Of a DNA stretch of 64,000 bases, positions 55,201-62,222 are shown piece by piece. The stretch comes from Akkermansiaceae bacterium. GTDB lineage: Bacteria > Verrucomicrobiota > Verrucomicrobiia > Verrucomicrobiales > Akkermansiaceae. How positions within the stretch are numbered: position 1 is the first letter of the stretch; each line of letters begins with the position of its first letter. Below the pieces are notes generated by a model. That model was not told where the DNA came from. It did not search any database and saw only the letters and a list, made by a program, of their open reading frames with translations. Position numbers and translations under genes: made by a program. The stretch is from contig JACKPZ010000016.1 of assembly GCA_024233135.1 (NCBI GenBank), forward strand, positions 34,788 to 98,787, written 5' to 3'.

Positions 55201-56952
55201 CGGCATCGTCAGGGCGTCGGCAGCGGCCAGCGGCGCGTCGTCCCGCAAGCCCTCCCATGCGTGGGCCACGCGGATGTCGTCCCACGCCGCCGTTCCGCTT
55301 CCTCCGGAGGCGAGGCGGATCGCGCTGCTCCAGTTTCCGCTGGTGTGCGGATAGCTGGCGACCGGAACCTGCGTGGACTCGGCGGCATTGAGATCGGGAT
55401 CGAGGAAAAGCAGCGCTTCGTCGTTGTCGAAGTCGAGCTTGGCGACCAAGAGGTAGTCCTGCCCGGTCACCGGCTGGATGCCGGAGTAGGCCCACTGGTC
55501 CTGGTTGAGGTCGTGGATCGCGAACTCACGCTGACCGGACGCCGGATTCGCCGCGCCGGGGACGCCAAACAGATAGCGCTCGGCACCGAAGTCATACGAA
55601 CTCGCGCCGCTCCATTCGGTGCCCGGACCACGCGTCATACGAAACTTGTAGTAGATGACGTGCGAGTGGAAGCGGCCGTCGTCGCTGAGCGCACCGATCC
55701 GCTCGTCCGACCCGTCGCCGACGCCTTCCGACGGGCCGTTGTATTCGCGTTTCGCGCCGCCGTTCTGGGTGAGCAGGACGCCGCCGCTGACCGTCGCGTT
55801 TCCGCCGATCCAGTTCCAGTCGGACGATGTGCCGGTGTGGCCGGTGAAGACGTCGTTCTCGTCCGAGTTGTCGGCGTCCCAGTGGCGGCCGCCGTTCCTG
55901 CCGTCGATCGCGCCGTCCGGATAGTCGAAGTCCTCGACGCCGACGACTCCGCCTGCATCCACCGAGCCGGGGAAACTCGCCGCGTCCGCGGGATTCGAGC
56001 CGGCCGCGAGTTCGATGCCGTCGTCATATCCGTCTCCGTCCGAATCACGTTCCTGCGGGTCCAGCTTGAGATCGTGTTCCTGAAGATTCGCCACTCCGTC
56101 GAGGTCGGCGTCGGTGCCGCTGTCGTCGGTGCCGACGATGAGGCCGTTGGCGGTTTCCCAGTCGTCCGGCATCCCGTCCGAGTCGCTGTCGTTGGGGTCG
56201 ATGACGCCGAGGTCGGACCACTCGGTCACGACGTCGAGATCGTCCCAGACGACATGCCCGCCGGAGCCGAGGCGGACGGCGGTGGACCAGTATTCGGCAC
56301 CGGGCGTGTAGGCGCCGCCGGCGTCGGCCGAGTTGTCACCGCCGCCCTGATAGAAATCACCCGCGTCCGGATCCACCCACAGGCCGATGAAGGCGTCGTC
56401 GAAATCGAGCACCGCGATGATGAGATGCGCTTCGGTATCCGCGGGGATGCCGCTGAAGTAGGTGCCGGCGGCACCGCCGAACTCGCAGCCGAACTCACGC
56501 CGCCCGTTGTGGAAACCACTGGGGACACCGAAGAAAACCCGTTCGTTTCCGAACTGATAGGAACTCGCGCCGCTCCACGAGGCGTTGCCGGAGCGGGTCA
56601 TGCGGAAACGATAGAACACCTTGCCGGTCGCCCGCAGAGCGCCGCTGCGTTCATGGTCGTTGTTTCCATCGTCCCCGGGATTCCCCTCGCCTTCGAGCGG
56701 ACCGTTGTACTCGCGTTTCGCGGAGCTGTCGTTCGTTTCGAGCCGGCCGTTCACGATGACCGGCGCCGCGGTCACGTTGCTCCAGTCCGACGGGCTGCCG
56801 GTGCTTTCACCATCGAAGAAATCATGGTCGAACCCGCCGCCGGATTGTCCGGCGACCGGTCCGTCCGGGTAGTCCATGCCGTCGCTTCCGATCACCACGG
56901 CGTGGGAACGCGAAACGGCGCAGAGGACGGCAAGCAGGACAAGGGAACGCAC
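52255..56952 (-). CDS. PQQ-type sugar dehydrogenase fused to diheme cytochrome c with LamG and TSP3 modules
   Basis: This protein has 1,565 residues if it starts at GTG 56952 (VRSLVLLAVLCAVSRSHA signal peptide). The only ATGs in frame lie ~230 bp upstream beyond a hairpin and give no signal peptide. Two similar LamG-like domains (AKREYNGP...FRMTRxxxxxWSGASSY occurs in both) flank TSP3-like Ca sites (DSDSDGMPDDWE, DSDGDGYDDGIE). A cadherin/VCBS-like segment (AARIDVLANDTGTL) precedes the glucose/sorbosone dehydrogenase propeller (ALKGIAAHPDWATNGYIYLTY, GPDGYLYVGFGDEG, TGLRNPWQFSVE, GGGPFQGNSVTGGFVYRG). At the C-terminal end CMTCH (from residue 1263) and CSYCH (from 1336) are heme c sites in an SO2930-like diheme domain. 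Oxidation of a sugar with electron transfer to heme in one exported protein is inferred. Confidence 0.85.
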   Translation of the reverse strand: MRSLVLLAVLCAVSRSHAVVIGSDGMDYPDGPVAGQSGGGFDHDFFDGESTGSPSDWSNVTAAPVIVNGRLETNDSSAKREYNGPLEGEGNPGDDGNNDHERSGALRATGKVFYRFRMTRSGNASWSGASSYQFGNERVFFGVPSGFHNGRREFGCEFGGAAGTYFSGIPADTEAHLIIAVLDFDDAFIGLWVDPDAGDFYQGGGDNSADAGGAYTPGAEYWSTAVRLGSGGHVVWDDLDVVTEWSDLGVIDPNDSDSDGMPDDWETANGLIVGTDDSGTDADLDGVANLQEHDLKLDPQERDSDGDGYDDGIELAAGSNPADAASFPGSVDAGGVVGVEDFDYPDGAIDGRNGGRHWDADNSDENDVFTGHTGTSSDWNWIGGNATVSGGVLLTQNGGAKREYNGPSEGVGDGSDERIGALSDDGRFHSHVIYYKFRMTRGPGTEWSGASSYDFGAERYLFGVPGAANPASGQREFAIHDLNQDQWAYSGIQPVTGQDYLLVAKLDFDNDEALLFLDPDLNAAESTQVPVASYPHTSGNWSSAIRLASGGSGTAAWDDIRVAHAWEGLRDDAPLAAADALTMPPGAAARIDVLANDTGTLDRGSVAITTPPAHGTATVQAGGTILYQHDGGAQATDGFGYEVSGPGAPAPSAAAVAITLAGSGRYDARHVALPAEPPSGLLELVDAFPGITFDSPHGFCTVPGDFGKLLVAEGDGRVFLIPDVTAPVKLEILDLTAEVAHDDNELALKGIAAHPDWATNGYIYLTYNSAAGTVRLSRFTCQTSAPFTAGDELILIEQDNDDAYHNIATCEFGPDGYLYVGFGDEGTQGDGHNNAQHVDRNLWSCIIRIDVDKKPGSLAPNPDPGADPDNDADLVIPRPGGEAHYAIPPDNPLIGATTFNGVAIDPARVRTEIVVTGLRNPWQFSVEDDDNDGAVDALWVADVGRGDREEIDRFEIGDNGGWSWREGDIAGPRAGDALNGAPEAAATLTEPLWTYLRGGGPFQGNSVTGGFVYRGNALPQLAGKYIFADYVSGNIWSLEETGGGPVVERLAGETAIVGLLEDPATGEILLLDRGNVGGNQGTGSIRRLKLGADDQTLPATLSQVNFFSDTTTLAPNPGGHAYQPNLRFWSDHAEKSRWFLVPDAGDRFGFAQEDPWTLPAGTVWVKHFDYATEWETFPRNIDGGTVLDRRPVAGSPRRRIETRFLVRTATGAYGVSYRWNPINDGIQTDAVLVDDDGESVEIDITLDGAPGSVPWQIPSRANCMTCHTPEAGHALSFHTRQLNGDGQAGNQLTALAAAGYLDGFAGDPAQMPRHVRPDDEAYTLEERARSYLDVNCSYCHRAGGTGGGNWDARAWLALADTGMVNGLSVDAPLHAGDRLIVAEHAANSIIYSRMAEANGYSRMPPLATTVVDFEGAELLAAWINENIPPFSDYNDWRVARFGDDISPEGEPGANDDGDRFSNRFEWKLGGDPTRTDAPFTRVAVADPATGLFRFSHSRLRAHELAGASFIYQASGDLTDWKTVEVTEVSALPSEDDPAYEIVTVEFPAGEIAGAEKVFVRVGTEP

Positions 56953-57034
56953 GACGGCAGCGGGGATGGGTTGCGCGGCCGTGCCACGAACGATCGCGAA
57001 CCACGGCCAATGGGTTGATATGCGCGAACCATCG

Positions 57035-57079
57035 GGAAATCCCGCCAGATTTTCACGCAACATTTCTGGCGGGGTTTCC
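57035..57079. promoter_or_regulatory. Long hairpin in divergent intergenic region
   Basis: GGAAATCCCGCCAGA (57035-57049) and TCTGGCGGGGTTTCC (57065-57079) pair at 14 of 15 positions with a 15-nt loop. It lies between the divergent sugar dehydrogenase/cytochrome gene and the PEP-CTERM adhesin. It could be a regulator-binding site, an intergenic repeat or a leader structure; no T-tract follows. Confidence 0.5.
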
Positions 57080-57185
57080 GCGCGGGCCGCGCACTGATGG
57101 GTTGAGGCGGTGTCCGATCCCACCGTCCCGGCCGTTTCACGGTCGCTTTCATGCGGCGGAAAACCTCGAAACCCATCCATCATCC

Positions 57186-59240
57186 ATGTTCCCCAAACGC
57201 GCTTCCTCCTCGCGGCGTTCCCTGCTCCAGGCGGTCTCCCCGAGCCACATTTGTTGGGCCGGCGTTGTCACCGGCACCGCACTTTTCAGCGCGTCGCTGG
57301 CGCATGCGGATGAGTTCTGGCAGGGCGATACGAGCACGGATTGGAACGACGCGGCCAACTGGACCAACGACGCGTTGCCGGCAGGGCAGTGGACCGTCGT
57401 GAACTCGGGTTCGCCGCATACCGCCACCATTTCCGACGACAGCGATTTCACCCCGTCGGACATCGGCATCGGCAAGGGTTCCGGACAAACCGGCCGGCTC
57501 GACCACACGGCGGGCGTCGCGGCCACCGGCAGCGGCAACTGGATGTGGGTCGGCACCGAGTCCGGCAACGGCACCTACAACCTCGCCGACACGAGCGGCA
57601 GCGGCGGCACGCTCACCGGTTTCGCGACGGGCTCCGGAACGATGAACGCGCAGAGCAACCTGCTCATCGGAGCGACCGGCGGCACCGGCGTCGTCAACGT
57701 GAACACTTCGAACGCGCTCAACGTGGCCGGCAGCCTCCGGATCGCGGATTTCAACAACAACAGCACCGGCACGCTCAATCTCGACGCCGGATCGGTCAAC
57801 GTGGGTTCGCACATCCAGCTCGGCAAGGTGTCCGGCGGCAGCGGAACGATCAACGTCAGCGGCGGCAGCCTCGTCGGAAACGGCGAGTTGCGGGTCGGCT
57901 ACAGCGGCGGCAGCGGCACGGTGAATCTCTCCGGCGGCTCGATCAGCACCAACGGCTGGTCGACGTTCGGCGGCAGCGGCTCCACGGCGTATCTGAATCT
58001 ATCCGGCGGCACCTTCACCGTGCAGAAGGACGCCCTCATCATCGGCGACAACGGCACCGGCGCGCTCACCCAGACCGGCGGCGATCTGGTGGTCCACGGC
58101 GAGCTGATGCTCGGCCAGGGCAGCGGCGATGGAACATTCACGTTGAGCGACGGCACGACGACCACCAACCGGTGGGTGTCCGTCGGGCGCGACGGCGGCA
58201 GCGCGGTCGTCAACATGTCCGGAGGAACCTGGAACCACAACGCCGGGAGCGAGCATCTGGTGATCGGAGCCACCGGAACGGGAACCGTGAATCTCAGCGG
58301 CGGCCTCCTGAACGTGCCGACCGCCGTGTTGGAAGTGGCCGAGTGGGGCAACGGAACGCTGAATCTAACCGACAATTGCGAGGTCCGCGCCGGGCACGTC
58401 CGCATCGGGATCAATGCCAGCGCGACGGGCAACCTCAATCTCAACGGCGGCACGCTGCGCACCCACCGCATTTCCGGCTTCGACCGCGCCGGCGACCCGG
58501 GAGCCGGAAGCAGCACCGCGCGTTTCAACGGCAGCCAGATCATCGCCACCGCGGACGACGCGTCGTTCATCACGGCCCTCGACAGCGCCGAGATCCAGAG
58601 CGGCGGGCTCAAGGTCGACAGCAATGGTTTCGCGCTCGCGTCCGACCAGGTTTTCACCGGCACGGGCGACATCACCAAGAGCGGTGCCGGCAGCCTCGCG
58701 CTCGATGGCAACTCCACCTTCGCCGGCGACATCACCGTTTCCGCCGGCGCGCTCTATGTGAACGGAGTCCTCAGCGGCACCTCGACGACCACCGTGGACA
58801 GCGCGGCACTCATCGGCGGCAACGGATCGCTCGCCGGCCTGGTGTCCGTCAACGGAACCGTCGCGCCGGGGCTCTCGGTCGGGACCTTCTCGGCCGGCGG
58901 CATGAACATCGGCGCGGGCGGATTCTACACGGCGGAAATCGACGGCCTCGGCATCAACGACCGGCTGCTCGTCACCAACAGCCTCACGATCGACGGCACC
59001 ATCCGCATTTTCCTGAACTATGCCGCGGCGGCGGGCGACTCGTTCGACCTCGCGGACTTCGCGTCGTTCTCGGGGTCTCCGGTTTTCGACTTCAGCAACG
59101 CGACGCTGGATTCCGGACTGAGCTGGGACACCTCCGGATTCGCGGCCGACGGCGTGATCACCGTCGTGCCGGAACCGCACGCCGCGATGCTCGGCCTGCT
59201 CGGAACCCTGGGCCTGCTCGCGCGCCGCCGCCGGGCGTGA
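57186..59240 (+). CDS. PEP-CTERM-anchored beta-strand-repeat adhesin
   Basis: This 684-residue protein starts at 57186 (MFPKRASSSRRSLLQ) with a long ~45-residue signal peptide ending ASLAHADEFW. The opening WQGDTSTDWNDAANWTNDALP is the typical start of autotransporter-associated beta-strand-repeat proteins. Roughly twelve Gly/Asn-rich repeats follow (GTLNLDAGSVNVGS, GTVNLSGGSIST, GALTQTGGDLVV), and the usual ALDGNSTFAGDITVSAGAL block comes near residue 520. The C-terminus VVPEPHAAMLGLLGTLGLLARRRRA is a PEP-CTERM sorting signal: Pro-Glu-Pro, hydrophobic helix, Arg cluster. Extracellular sorting by an exosortase encoded elsewhere is therefore expected. A paralogue lies at 62223, beyond the sigma-kinase pair; NLADTSGSGGTLTGFATGSG is identical in both. 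Confidence 0.9.
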   Translation: MFPKRASSSRRSLLQAVSPSHICWAGVVTGTALFSASLAHADEFWQGDTSTDWNDAANWTNDALPAGQWTVVNSGSPHTATISDDSDFTPSDIGIGKGSGQTGRLDHTAGVAATGSGNWMWVGTESGNGTYNLADTSGSGGTLTGFATGSGTMNAQSNLLIGATGGTGVVNVNTSNALNVAGSLRIADFNNNSTGTLNLDAGSVNVGSHIQLGKVSGGSGTINVSGGSLVGNGELRVGYSGGSGTVNLSGGSISTNGWSTFGGSGSTAYLNLSGGTFTVQKDALIIGDNGTGALTQTGGDLVVHGELMLGQGSGDGTFTLSDGTTTTNRWVSVGRDGGSAVVNMSGGTWNHNAGSEHLVIGATGTGTVNLSGGLLNVPTAVLEVAEWGNGTLNLTDNCEVRAGHVRIGINASATGNLNLNGGTLRTHRISGFDRAGDPGAGSSTARFNGSQIIATADDASFITALDSAEIQSGGLKVDSNGFALASDQVFTGTGDITKSGAGSLALDGNSTFAGDITVSAGALYVNGVLSGTSTTTVDSAALIGGNGSLAGLVSVNGTVAPGLSVGTFSAGGMNIGAGGFYTAEIDGLGINDRLLVTNSLTIDGTIRIFLNYAAAAGDSFDLADFASFSGSPVFDFSNATLDSGLSWDTSGFAADGVITVVPEPHAAMLGLLGTLGLLARRRRA

Positions 59241-59260
59241 ACCGCCGGGCGGCCCGTCCC

Positions 59261-59288
59261 TTGACATCGAAACGCTCGGGAATAGCCT
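59261..59288 (+). promoter_or_regulatory. Candidate promoter of the ECF sigma gene
   Basis: TTGACA at 59261-59266 is followed after 16 bp by TAGCCT (59283-59288). If used, transcription would start within a few bases of the GTG at 59296, making a leaderless mRNA plausible. The hexamers are a good -35 and a weak -10, so an alternative sigma factor is not excluded. Confidence 0.4.
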
Positions 59289-59295
59289 GCCACCA

Positions 59296-59874
59296 GTGGA
59301 TTCTGCGAACGAAGGGATGGAGGACGACCAGGTCGGGAGCGGATTCAGTTCGGACCGGTTGCTGCCGCTGGTGTACGACGAACTCCGCAGGCTCGCCGCC
59401 CAGCGTCTGAACAACGAGTGGGGCGCGAACCAGACGCTCCAGCCGACCGCGCTGGTCCACGAAGTCTGGCTGCGGGTCAACACCGGCAATTCCGACCTCT
59501 GGAAAAACGAAGGCCATTTCTTCGGCGCCGCGGCGCGGGCGATGCGGCGGATCCTCGTCGAACGCGCGCGCTACAAGTCGGCCATCAAACGCAAGCCCAA
59601 CGAGGAGGCCGAGCGGCTCAACGAGCGCTGGTATGAAAATGACGACCACATCCTGATGATCCACGAGTGCCTCGAGGTGCTTGAGAAGTCCAAGCCGGAC
59701 TCCGCGGAGATCGTCCTGCTGAAGTTTTACGGCGGCCTCAGCACGCAGGAGATCGCGAAGATCATGAAAACCAGCGTCCGCTCGGTGGAACGCCAGTGGA
59801 TGTTCGCCAAAGCCCAGCTTTTCAAACTCGTCCGCGCCCAGACCGGCGAGGACCCACCGGAGCCGGATCCATGA
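59296..59874 (+). CDS. ECF sigma factor (Sigma70_ECF, TIGR02999 type)
   Basis: This 192-residue RNA polymerase sigma factor belongs to the planctomycete/verrucomicrobial ECF group. Region 2 is represented by LLPLVYDELRRLAAQRLNNEW, TLQPTALVHEVWLRV and HFFGAAARAMRRILVERARYKS. Region 4 has EIVLLKFYGGLSTQEIAKIMKTSVRSVERQWMFAKAQLFKL. The GTG at 59296 (MDSANEGMEDDQ) fits the candidate promoter; an ATG at 59317 is the alternative. Its stop overlaps the start of the Ser/Thr kinase as ATGA, indicating translational coupling. This sigma family commonly sits next to such kinases, which are thought to act on it by phosphorylation rather than by a classic anti-sigma. Control of the flanking adhesin genes is inferred. 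Confidence 0.93.
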   Translation: MDSANEGMEDDQVGSGFSSDRLLPLVYDELRRLAAQRLNNEWGANQTLQPTALVHEVWLRVNTGNSDLWKNEGHFFGAAARAMRRILVERARYKSAIKRKPNEEAERLNERWYENDDHILMIHECLEVLEKSKPDSAEIVLLKFYGGLSTQEIAKIMKTSVRSVERQWMFAKAQLFKLVRAQTGEDPPEPDP

Positions 59875-62105
59875 AGGGAAACGAACCGGGCGAACTGGAC
59901 TCGGCGATCTATCAGGTGGTGCTTTCGCTTGAGGATCCCGCCGAACGCGCGCGCTTCCTCGACCGGGTCTACCCGGGCGACGACGCGGCGAAGAACGAAA
60001 TGCTGAAACTCGTCGGCGACTCCGAGGACGCAGCGCGTTATTTCTGCGATGCGAGCGACCAGCGGACGATGATCGCCCGCGAGGTGATGCTCGACTCGCC
60101 GGACACCGGAACCTCGGGCGAGCTGGTGGGCATCGAGGAAGAGGAGGAACCCGGATCAATGCTCGGCCGCTACCGCGTCATCCAGCGGCTCGGCGAGGGC
60201 GGCAGCGGGGTGGTCTACGAAGCCGAGCAAGAGCAACCGATCCGCCGCCGCGTGGCGGTGAAGGTGCTGCGCCACGGCACCGACTCGCAGAGCATCATCG
60301 CACGTTTCGAGGTCGAGCGTCAGGCGCTCGCGCTGATGGACCACCCGGGGATCGCGAAGGTGCTTGATGCCGGGACCACCAGCGGCGGCCGGCCGTTTTT
60401 CGTGATGGAACTGGTCAAGGGCGAGCGGATTTCCACCTATTGCGACCGCCACAAGCTCAGCATCCGGACGCGGATCGACCTTTTCATCCAGGTCTGCCAC
60501 GCGATCCAGCACGCCCATCAGAAAGGCATCATCCACCGCGACATCAAGCCGTCGAACATCCTCGTCGCCCATCAGGACGACGGTGGTCACTCGCCGAAGA
60601 TCATCGACTTCGGGATCGCCAAGGCCACGGGGCCGCAGCGCCTGGGAAACCAGACGGTGTTCACCTCGCACGACCAGTTTTTCGGCACGCCGGCATACGC
60701 CAGCCCGGAGCAACTCGACTTGACGAGCGTGGACATCGACACCCGCTCGGACATCTACAGCCTCGGGGTGCTGCTCTACGAACTGCTCACCTCCCGCACG
60801 CCCGTGGCCGCCAGCCAGACCGAAGGGCTGAGCATCTCCAAGCTGCACCGCGCCGTGCTCGAATCCGAAATCCTTCGTCCGTCGCTGCGACTCGCGAGCG
60901 AGGACAAGGAAACCCTCGCCGGCATCGCCGCCGACCGCAGGATGGAGCCCGCGCCGCTGATCAACACCCTCCGCGGGGATCTCGACTGGATCGTGCTCAA
61001 GGCGGTGGAACCCACGCGCGCCCGTCGTTATCAGACGACCAACAGCCTGGCGATGGACCTCGGGCGCTATCTGGAAAACCAACCGGTGCTCGCGAGGTCC
61101 CCCGGCCGCATCTATCTGATCCGCAAGTTCGTCCGGAGAAACAGCCTCGCCGTCGGGCTCTCGAGCTCGCTGGTCATCCTGCTCGTCGCCGCGCTGGTGC
61201 TCACGACCTCGCTCTATCACCGCGCCGAGCGCTCGCGCGACCTCCAACTCCGCCTCAAGAACGAGGCCGAGGCGTCGCGCAACGAGGAGAACCGCCTGCG
61301 GCGCCAGGCCGACGCGAGGGCCAACGTCGCGCGCGTCGCCATGCTGCTCGACCAAGGGCGCATCGATGAAGCGGACGCCTTGCGGCAGAAATACCCGCTT
61401 TCCTCCATCGAGCCATCGCTGGAGGCAGCTGCGGTCTTCCGTTCGCTCGGAGACTGGAACGCCACCCGCGGACGGATGGACCAGGCGCTGCCCTGTTACC
61501 GCCTCCTCATGCAGGCCAATCGTTTCGACCGGCCGGACTCGGTGCTCATGGGCGTCGACCTGCTGGTGATCGGAGCCGCGCTCATCGAGTTCTCCCCGGA
61601 CGAGTATCGGAACTACCGCACGGAGGTCGTCGAGACCTACATGCCACCCGGCGGAACCGTGCAGGCGGAGCACTTGCTGAAGTTCTGCCTGTTGAGTCCG
61701 ACGGATTCCGGATTGCTGGAGAAACTGCAGCCGGCTGCGGAAATCCTCGAGCGGCTCGAGCCGTCCGACCGTTCGTCGTGGGATTTGCTCGCTCTCGCCT
61801 TGTTCCACCTTCGCAGCGGAAACAACGATTCCGCCATCGAGTTGGCGGAGCTCGGCCTTGCCGACCCGTCGTTCAAGCTGTCGTGCAGGGCGGCGTTTCA
61901 CGCCGTCATCGCGCTGGCCCGCGGGAATCGTGGCGACATCGAAGCGGCGGAGTTTGAGATCCAGACCGCCGGGCGGATCATCCGCGAGGCGAACGGCACG
62001 GACTCCATCGCCGGCCAGCCGGTCGAGTCCTGTTGGTGGGATTGGTCGATCGCGAAGTCGCTGGCCCGCGAGTTCGGCCCGACGTCCGCGGTTTCGGAAC
62101 CTTGA
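59871..62105 (+). CDS. Membrane Ser/Thr protein kinase coupled to ECF sigma factor
   Basis: This 744-residue Hanks-type kinase starts at 59871, overlapping the sigma stop. A ~100-residue acidic N-terminal segment precedes the kinase. The glycine loop is GEGGSGVVYEA (109-119), the VAVK lysine is 131, the catalytic loop HRDIKPSN has Asp224, and the DFG Asp is 247. ASPEQ (277-281) replaces APE. A single transmembrane helix (about 425-449, AVGLSSSLVILLVAALVLTTSLY) is followed by a charged coiled coil (RLKNEAEASRNEENRLRRQADARA) and a ~250-residue sensor region of helical TPR-like pairs, presumed outside the cytoplasm. All catalytic residues are present, so it should be active. It lies between two paralogous beta-strand adhesins; phosphorylation of the cognate sigma is a reasonable hypothesis. 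Confidence 0.92.
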   Translation: MKGNEPGELDSAIYQVVLSLEDPAERARFLDRVYPGDDAAKNEMLKLVGDSEDAARYFCDASDQRTMIAREVMLDSPDTGTSGELVGIEEEEEPGSMLGRYRVIQRLGEGGSGVVYEAEQEQPIRRRVAVKVLRHGTDSQSIIARFEVERQALALMDHPGIAKVLDAGTTSGGRPFFVMELVKGERISTYCDRHKLSIRTRIDLFIQVCHAIQHAHQKGIIHRDIKPSNILVAHQDDGGHSPKIIDFGIAKATGPQRLGNQTVFTSHDQFFGTPAYASPEQLDLTSVDIDTRSDIYSLGVLLYELLTSRTPVAASQTEGLSISKLHRAVLESEILRPSLRLASEDKETLAGIAADRRMEPAPLINTLRGDLDWIVLKAVEPTRARRYQTTNSLAMDLGRYLENQPVLARSPGRIYLIRKFVRRNSLAVGLSSSLVILLVAALVLTTSLYHRAERSRDLQLRLKNEAEASRNEENRLRRQADARANVARVAMLLDQGRIDEADALRQKYPLSSIEPSLEAAAVFRSLGDWNATRGRMDQALPCYRLLMQANRFDRPDSVLMGVDLLVIGAALIEFSPDEYRNYRTEVVETYMPPGGTVQAEHLLKFCLLSPTDSGLLEKLQPAAEILERLEPSDRSSWDLLALALFHLRSGNNDSAIELAELGLADPSFKLSCRAAFHAVIALARGNRGDIEAAEFEIQTAGRIIREANGTDSIAGQPVESCWWDWSIAKSLAREFGPTSAVSEP

Positions 62106-62144
62106 GGGTGGAGTTCCCTCGGCGATGTGCCGCGGATGTTTTTT

Positions 62145-62166
62145 GGCGGAGCATGCCGCCGGGTTT
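62145..62166 (+). terminator. Short terminator-like hairpin after the kinase gene
   Basis: GGCGG (62145-62149), a six-base loop and CCGCC (62156-62160) are followed by GGGTTTTC. The stem is only 5 bp and the T-run 4, so efficiency is uncertain. It sits 40 bp after the kinase stop and 57 bp before the next ATG. Confidence 0.45.
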
Positions 62167-62222
62167 TCGCACTCAGGGAATGGAGCCCGTTCCGGCTTCC
62201 CCCGAACCCACGACCTGATCTT

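Noticed and set aside
53134..57018. 1,294-codon plus-strand open frame
   Set aside because: It is antisense to the sugar dehydrogenase/cytochrome gene, which has unambiguous CxxCH and propeller motifs.
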